Shown one piece after another: positions 58,190 to 64,000 of a DNA stretch of 64,000 nt (within the stretch, counting starts at the first letter, position 1; each line of letters opens with the position of its first letter). A program made the position numbers and the translations under genes. The notes below the pieces were generated by a model, which ran no database searches, was not told the DNA's origin, and was given only the letters and a program-made list of their open reading frames with translations. This DNA comes from Gnetum montanum (lineage: Eukaryota; Streptophyta; Gnetopsida; Gnetales; Gnetaceae): contig MNCI01007958.1 of NCBI GenBank assembly GCA_015680685.1, positions 713,436 to 777,435 on the forward strand. The letters are read 5' to 3'.

Positions 58190-60575
58190 CACCTCAAGTT
58201 TAGAATTTGCAACATCCATTTTTTCCACTAGCTTCTTACGCTCTGCAAACTCTGCTTTGTATTTGATGTGGGTGGTTGCTACTTGCTACTCAAGCTCTGA
58301 CCTTGGGTGCCCTGCTGTTAACATGGAAAGGTTGGCATATCTTAGGTTTGCCAACTCCATGTATTCTTTCAAGTCCTGAATCTACAGGTCCTGGTTCTTA
58401 ACTTCTGCTTGGTGGGTGAAGGTATATGTGTCCAATATGGCCAGCCAATCAGTGTGTTGAGCACTGATAGTGTTGATTTGGGCCTTGGCCATATGGATCT
58501 CCTTCTCAAGGATCTATTTATATATTCCCACCTAATCATGGAAGTGCTCCTTCAGCTTTTCATGTCGTTTAGCCTCGTTCTACCACGCACTTATCTCAAT
58601 CGCTGATTTTTGATGAATTGCGCGTACCTCCTCCATTGAGAGGGTTCGATTTTCTCTGGCTAAATAGCTTACGTCTCGGTTGACCTAGATAAATTGTTCT
58701 CGTAATTGATGAAAGTGTTCATTGAGAACATTCTTTTGCTTTTCTACAGTGATCAACCGAAGGTTGTCAGTCGCAAGTTATTTATTTTCTTCTTGTAAGG
58801 CTTTGAGTGCCTTAAGATGCTTATGGGTTTTGCGCCTATGTTGCGGAGGCATCCCAAATAGCCGTCTCATTTTCTTCCATTACCTTTTTATTCTCTACAA
58901 TTAACTTTGTTAGCTGCTCGGTTCTAAAGTTTTCTAGCTGGTCTACGGGAACAAATTGCAGAGGGTCCCACTGTGCTGCTTGTAAGGTCACGAGCTGCTC
59001 TTGTAGTTTCTGCACTTTAGCTTCAGCATGCTCTACCCTCACTTCAGATAAGAATAGATTCCCCTTTGTGAAAATGAGGTCTAACTGAATTGCTTGCCTT
59101 GTTTGAAGCAATCGATCAAGCACATCCTCATGTTTTGTAGGAGTCATTGAGGTTTCGGCCAGAGTTTGAGCATCCCGTGCTCCTGTGAGATCTTCTGGTG
59201 GCACAATAGGTACGTTGAAGGATTCTTTGATGTGGTCTGTGATCACATCTGTAGCTTTCACAAAATTCTAGTGTTGCATAACCACCACAGTGGCCCCTTC
59301 ACCAGTCTCTAACTGCACCTGGAAAGATTCTGCGTTTCTTGAGATCTATTGTGAGCATCTACTTTCCCCTCCTCCTGTTTGAATAGATACTTCCCCCCTT
59401 GTGTGATCTAATGAAATAGTAGGCTGCTTGGCATCATTGATGACGTAGAAGAGGTTTGCGTCATCATGACTTCCCAAATTGACCATCTCAGTGATGGCCC
59501 TAAGATGGCTCATCGATGGTCTGTAGTCTTGTGGCGGCGGTGGAAGATCCTAGCCTGTGCTAGGCCCTGCTTCTTGTTGTTGGTTGGGACCTATGGCTGG
59601 AGGTTGACTGGGTCCAATCACCTGTTCTTTTTCTTGTTCGGGTCCTAGCTCTTCGCCAGTACTTTTCCTTGGAGTTGGCGCCTTTAGCAATTCAGTGTAT
59701 GAAGCAGTTTGGGATTTTCAGAGGACATCATTGGTGTACCCCTGAATACCAGCATGTCGGTAAAGCTTTCTGATAAGACAGGGGAAAGGTAGCGCCATCT
59801 TCCCTATCTTTTGTTCTTCGAACCACCTTAGGATCTTTGTCAAATATAGATGGGGTAGGTTAGCGTTAACCTTTTCCATCAACACTGCACATCCTCTAGT
59901 TGCATATGTCGATATTCTTTTTAGGTCCTTTGTGGGGAAGAGGTGATATGTCCCAATTTTGAAGTAAACCCTCTCTTTCTTCATCAATTCACCAAATGCT
60001 TTATCTTTGCCATAAGCCTTCTCTAACTAATCCTTTCGCACATCGGGGTCTAAACGGGTAGATAATCGAGCAACCTGAGGCCCTGTATTCGTAAGGTTTA
60101 ACACTTCCGAAATGGCCTGTGTAGAGAAGTCAATTGTCACACCACAAATATTAATAGTGGTGCCTTGCTCTCTATTGTGCCAAAATTGGTACGTCTCTCC
60201 TAGGTACCAGGCACCGCTTTCGGAGAGGATAGGCCATAAGGGAGACCCTTTGAGGTGATCCCTAATGGCTTCAAGAGTGAACTCTGCAAATGATTCAAAA
60301 TTCAACTCCAGAATCATCGTAGTGAATGTGGACTTCTCATGGATAGCCTGAACACAATCTTAGGGAAACGTGAGTTGTTGTCCTGGTTCAGGCGCTGCAG
60401 TAGCTCCTCCTTCTGCCTGCCCAGATCATCCGGTAGGAGGTTCGTCTTGATGAATGCTGAATGATTGCTCCTCCTATTCTGCATGTTGTCTGACAGGGCC
60501 TTGTCTTCCACCTCTCTGAGCTTGTTTTCTTCCACCTTAGGTAGGACCTTCCTGCTGTCCATGTTTTGCGGCCAT
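58190..60575 (-). pseudogene. Accessory ORF: putative plant transposon protein-like domain plus coiled coil, decayed
   Basis: A frame starts at ATG 60575 (MAAKHGQQEGP). It has several stops but continues to about 58,836, then shifts frame and runs to roughly 58,200. After a Gln/Arg-rich start it has LNFESFAEFTLEAI, then ITINICGVTIDFSTQAISEVLN-like and LPHLYLTKILRWFEEQKIGK segments. These have the shape of the 'putative plant transposon protein' domain (PF20167, by pattern only). A Pro/Gln-rich linker follows, then a long coiled coil with heptads (AEAKVQKLQEQLVTLQAAQ). Function is unknown. It is not gag-, RT- or integrase-like. Confidence 0.5.
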
Positions 60576-61320
60576 CTGCAATCACATAGGCCAAGCATTA
60601 GTAAGGTTATTTTTGAAATTAAGTTATACCTTACTACTTGCCTTAATTAAAGATCTTATGTTATAATGTGTGATCATGCTTGAAAGTTTGTAATAATGAG
60701 TCCTGTGACTTAGGTGGATTCCATTTTAGTCTCCCAGTATACCTAAGGATTAAATGATTTTTAGGCATAATTATTCTAAGTGTTACAGTTAATTACCCGA
60801 ATTGATGTCCTTTGGGTGATGATAAATTTCAAAAAATTTAGGCACTTTTCGGCAAGTGTCCCTCCCCCATGACTAAGCTGAACACTTCTGTTGGCACATT
60901 TGGCCATTACATGGAACAGTTGAAATATTTTATTCAAAATTAGCACAATCCCTGGTTGTAAATTTGAAGTTTAGTATTGTGAGTTGATGGGTATTTTTGG
61001 AGAAGCAATCCACTGGTAAATAATCTTGATGTTGAAGCCTTCTTGAAAAGTAAAATTAAAATGCCAAATTATTTCCTTTAGTGAAGATTGGAATAACAAA
61101 CAAAGGAGGTGATTATTTACCACAAGAAAGCATACTCCTTGTTAATATTGGCAAAATAGACAACACCGTGGGTAATGGATTATCAAGAATCGGTTAAGAG
61201 TTGGAAGCAAGTGAAGGACCTAATGAACGGACTACCAACAGGTTTTGAATTTCGTAAATTTAAATTATCAAAGGATGTGAAGGTTTCTGTGTTGTAGACG
61301 AACCCAAATTTCCGTAAGTC

Positions 61321-61572
61321 AAAAAGCCCATTGTTAACGTTGTCGAAAAAAAAATAGAAAATCTGAAATACAGAGCTGAATGTCATGGTTTTTGGGCATC
61401 ACCGGCAAATACATTGGCTTGTGCCCATTCAGAATTGCGCCCGCGCATCGGCCGAATTTACGAATTGATGTTGCTGAACGCAGCCGTAGCCGACTCGCCG
61501 GATGCCGGAAATAGTGAACTCGAGTTCATGGAGCACGTGGGAGGCACTTCTTTCATGACTGAGCTGTATTGA
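61321..61572 (+). other. Exon-like GC-rich open frame, unrecognised
   Basis: An open frame of 83 codons ends at TGA 61570-61572 and contains ELRPRIGRIYELMLLNAAVA. Its 3' half (61,430-61,560) is CpG-rich, unlike the surrounding sequence. It has no ATG start near its beginning and the upstream frame is closed. The next 500 bp have mixed short frames. It may be a relic of a host gene captured in or near a retroelement; I do not recognise the protein. Confidence 0.3.
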
Positions 61573-62470
61573 GGCGGTTTCGGGTAGTAATCATGTGTAG
61601 GATGTGCAGAAAGAACTCAGGCTAGTTTAGGGCAGAAAGCAGCGGGCACATCATCGATTTCAACAAAGACACTTATGGCTATTTCAGAAGATGGATTATT
61701 GAGGAGATGGATTTTAGAAGAATAGACGTCTATTTCGCATGATGAACAAATTTAGGTTTTCATCCGCAATAGCGGCAAATGCCTTAAAATCCCTGGTGGA
61801 CGTTACTTGAAGAATTTGTACCAAATGTTGGAAGAAAACTTTGTAAGCCAGACAGTTTACCAGTTATCACAGACGGAAGGCAGTGAAAATATACGAAGCG
61901 ATGATCAAATCGTATAATCATCAAAACCTGAAGGGCATTTTTGAGAGGCAAAGGTTACAACAATTGTAGATTCTTACGGAACACATGGCGACGTTTCCTA
62001 ACGTGGCGGCAAAGTCTTCTCCTGTGATGGCAGTTTTTGGTAATGATTTTTGGCTGAAGAAGATAATTTGAATTAGTTGCTGGTAGTTGCAGGATTGGTG
62101 CCTCTAACTTCGGACTCATATTTCGGGCCATCACCGAATTTAAATTTCAATTATTAGAGATACAGAAAAGATAAATTAACTACCGCTACCACCAATAAGG
62201 TGGATATTATATTATATTTTTTATGAAATTTTTTTTAGGGCTTAATGACATTTAGTATTTAAAATTTTAATTAAATAATTAAATTAAATTAGTGATTTTA
62301 GATTTATTTTAATAAATTACTTACAAAGGCAATATTTATAATATTTACAAATATTAATTCCTCCTAACTTTATGTATAACTTCCTAACTATGTAACTCCC
62401 TCCTAATTAAATGGGTAAGTTGTAACCTCCTTGCTTGGGAGAAAAGTTAGCTAGGATATTTTGGCATGTA
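61573..62470. other. Stretch without recognisable genes
   Basis: Intermediate GC content to about 62,120, then strongly AT-rich. No domain recognised. AGACGTCT occurs once intact inside a 12-bp palindrome at about 61,724-61,735. Confidence 0.45.
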
Positions 62471-62483
62471 ACTACCTTGTAAA

Positions 62484-62810
62484 CCTTATAAAAAGGCTTC
62501 ATGAGGAAGAAGAAAAGGAGGGGGGGAGGGGGGAAGGGAGCTTTTGAAAGGTCTCATACATCACACTTTTCGAGATCACACTTTGGAAGGCTACTAGTTA
62601 GCACTTAGGCTCTCACTTGAAGACACACTTTGGGGTCTTGAGAAGAGCATTTGTCAAAAAGATTTGTAAAGATGATTGCTTGTAAGATGGCTTGCTAAAG
62701 GAAAGATTTCAGCCTCTTTGTCATAGTCATGTGAGTTATGTTTTATTTTTGTTTTGTTTAAATTGTTTAGCTAGTGGTTTAGATAGTATCATCCTTGGCA
62801 AGTAATTTTG
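62484..62810 (+). promoter_or_regulatory. TATA-box-like element with purine-rich leader, cut by the gap
   Basis: CTTATAAAAAGGC at about 62,486-62,498 is followed by a purine tract (aggaggggggga...), then mixed sequence up to the gap. The arrangement resembles the R/U5 side of an unrelated LTR or a host promoter; without the missing sequence I cannot decide. Confidence 0.3.
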
Positions 62811-63793
62811 NNNNNNNNNNNNNNNNNNNNNNNNNNNNNNNNNNNNNNNNNNNNNNNNNNNNNNNNNNNNNNNNNNNNNNNNNNNNNNNNNNNNNNNNNN
62901 NNNNNNNNNNNNNNNNNNNNNNNNNNNNNNNNNNNNNNNNNNNNNNNNNNNNNNNNNNNNNNNNNNNNNNNNNNNNNNNNNNNNNNNNNNNNNNNNNNNN
63001 NNNNNNNNNNNNNNNNNNNNNNNNNNNNNNNNNNNNNNNNNNNNNNNNNNNNNNNNNNNNNNNNNNNNNNNNNNNNNNNNNNNNNNNNNNNNNNNNNNNN
63101 NNNNNNNNNNNNNNNNNNNNNNNNNNNNNNNNNNNNNNNNNNNNNNNNNNNNNNNNNNNNNNNNNNNNNNNNNNNNNNNNNNNNNNNNNNNNNNNNNNNN
63201 NNNNNNNNNNNNNNNNNNNNNNNNNNNNNNNNNNNNNNNNNNNNNNNNNNNNNNNNNNNNNNNNNNNNNNNNNNNNNNNNNNNNNNNNNNNNNNNNNNNN
63301 NNNNNNNNNNNNNNNNNNNNNNNNNNNNNNNNNNNNNNNNNNNNNNNNNNNNNNNNNNNNNNNNNNNNNNNNNNNNNNNNNNNNNNNNNNNNNNNNNNNN
63401 NNNNNNNNNNNNNNNNNNNNNNNNNNNNNNNNNNNNNNNNNNNNNNNNNNNNNNNNNNNNNNNNNNNNNNNNNNNNNNNNNNNNNNNNNNNNNNNNNNNN
63501 NNNNNNNNNNNNNNNNNNNNNNNNNNNNNNNNNNNNNNNNNNNNNNNNNNNNNNNNNNNNNNNNNNNNNNNNNNNNNNNNNNNNNNNNNNNNNNNNNNNN
63601 NNNNNNNNNNNNNNNNNNNNNNNNNNNNNNNNNNNNNNNNNNNNNNNNNNNNNNNNNNNNNNNNNNNNNNNNNNNNNNNNNNNNNNNNNNNNNNNNNNNN
63701 NNNNNNNNNNNNNNNNNNNNNNNNNNNNNNNNNNNNNNNNNNNNNNNNNNNNNNNNNNNNNNNNNNNNNNNNNNNNNNNNNNNNNNNNNNNNN
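62811..63793. other. Assembly gap (983 N)
   Basis: Unknown sequence. Open frames spanning it are artefacts. Confidence 1.
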
Positions 63794-63883
63794 ATTTATA
63801 GGCAGTGGGGATGCGATATCATGTATGATACATCGCATACGCGATATCACGTGGGACGCGATATCGCATATGTGATATCTCAT
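63794..63883 (-). repeat. Right end of another Gypsy-family LTR with palindrome array
   Basis: It starts inside the TATA box (ATTTATA, 63794-63800). Palindromes start at 63813, 63841, 63858 and 63872, with a degenerate copy near 63827. The end reads CTCATCC, where CTCATCA is expected. The flank after it does not match GGTTT left of 56,818, so it may not be the partner of that LTR. Confidence 0.7.
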
Positions 63884-64000
63884 CCCTAGTGATGTGAGAC
63901 ACCATGAAAATACCAACTTTTTAAATGATTTTCTTGAAATTAATGTTGGAAATTGAGGACATTGGCTATTATTAAGGAGTTCTAGGGTAATTTCATGAAT

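Larger units (their letters stand above)
57698..62810 (-). mobile_element. Body of the Gypsy-family element behind the LTR at 56,818 (5' end not resolved)
   Basis: The first bases (57,698-57,740) match the corresponding part of the complete element at 6,647-6,690. The body then carries the accessory ORF below. No gag, RT or integrase was recognised before the gap. Another TCCCCCATGACT polypurine-like copy lies at 60863-60874. How far the element extends, and whether 61-62.8 kb belongs to it, is uncertain. Confidence 0.5.

Noticed and set aside
56818-63883. Treating the LTR at 56,818 and the remnant after the gap as one complete element
   Set aside because: Flanks do not form a target duplication (GGTTT versus the sequence after 63,883) and the gap hides the 5' side.
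62789-63916. Open frames of 355-375 codons across the N gap
   Set aside because: Made almost entirely of undetermined bases.

Overview
The window is a piece of a large, repeat-rich plant nuclear genome, most likely a gymnosperm and probably a conifer. The one intact host gene has plant-type introns and is surrounded by old, decayed LTR retrotransposons. A degenerate Penelope-like element (RT plus GIY-YIG endonuclease) lies at about 52.3-54.0 kb; in plants such elements are established mainly for conifers. There are no bacterial or viral operons.

Layout. 1-1,270 is the 5' end of a minus-strand Gypsy-type element (PBS plus LTR). 5,832-12,806 is a complete minus-strand Gypsy-type element with a perfect 5-bp target duplication (AGAGT); it carries a decayed gag and a decayed aspartic protease but no reverse transcriptase or integrase. 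13.8-14.6 kb holds a chimeric retroelement scrap. 16.1-16.7 kb is a GC-rich block ending in a Copia-type PBS. 18.9-19.1 kb is a G-quadruplex-prone tract, and two tRNA-derived SINE-like copies lie at 21.5 and 21.9 kb. The only intact host gene is a 12-exon TauE/SafE-family membrane protein (23,286-29,653, minus strand, 476 codons plus stop); every splice junction could be placed and the frame is open throughout. Its 3-kb second intron holds several tandem duplications. 34,025-40,512 and 43,298-48,502 are two related Copia-type elements with gag but no pol. 41,571-42,404 is a solo LTR of the Gypsy family with perfect TSDs (TACTC). 56,818-62.8 kb starts with another 3' LTR of that family followed by a decayed accessory ORF, and the window ends in a 983-base N gap and an LTR remnant.

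The most interesting signal is in the LTR promoters. All six LTR pieces of the Gypsy family carry a short array (1-8 copies) of the 10-bp palindrome GCGATATCGC between the LTR terminus and the TATA box. In four of them the gap from TATA box to first palindrome is exactly 16 bases. The two Copia-type elements carry 10-12 copies per LTR of an 8-mer, AGATGTCT or AGACATCT, also upstream of a TATA box. At equivalent positions in the two LTRs of one element the centre switches between TG and CA, and once CG is kept, which points to an ancestral palindrome AGACGTCT worn down by CpG deamination. One Copia-type element has a further copy of this array plus a TATA box inside the element, 107 bases upstream of its second ORF. 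All three structurally complete LTR elements lack RT and integrase, so they must have depended on enzymes made elsewhere.

The remaining tens of kilobases are AT-rich decayed sequence in which I see no gene.
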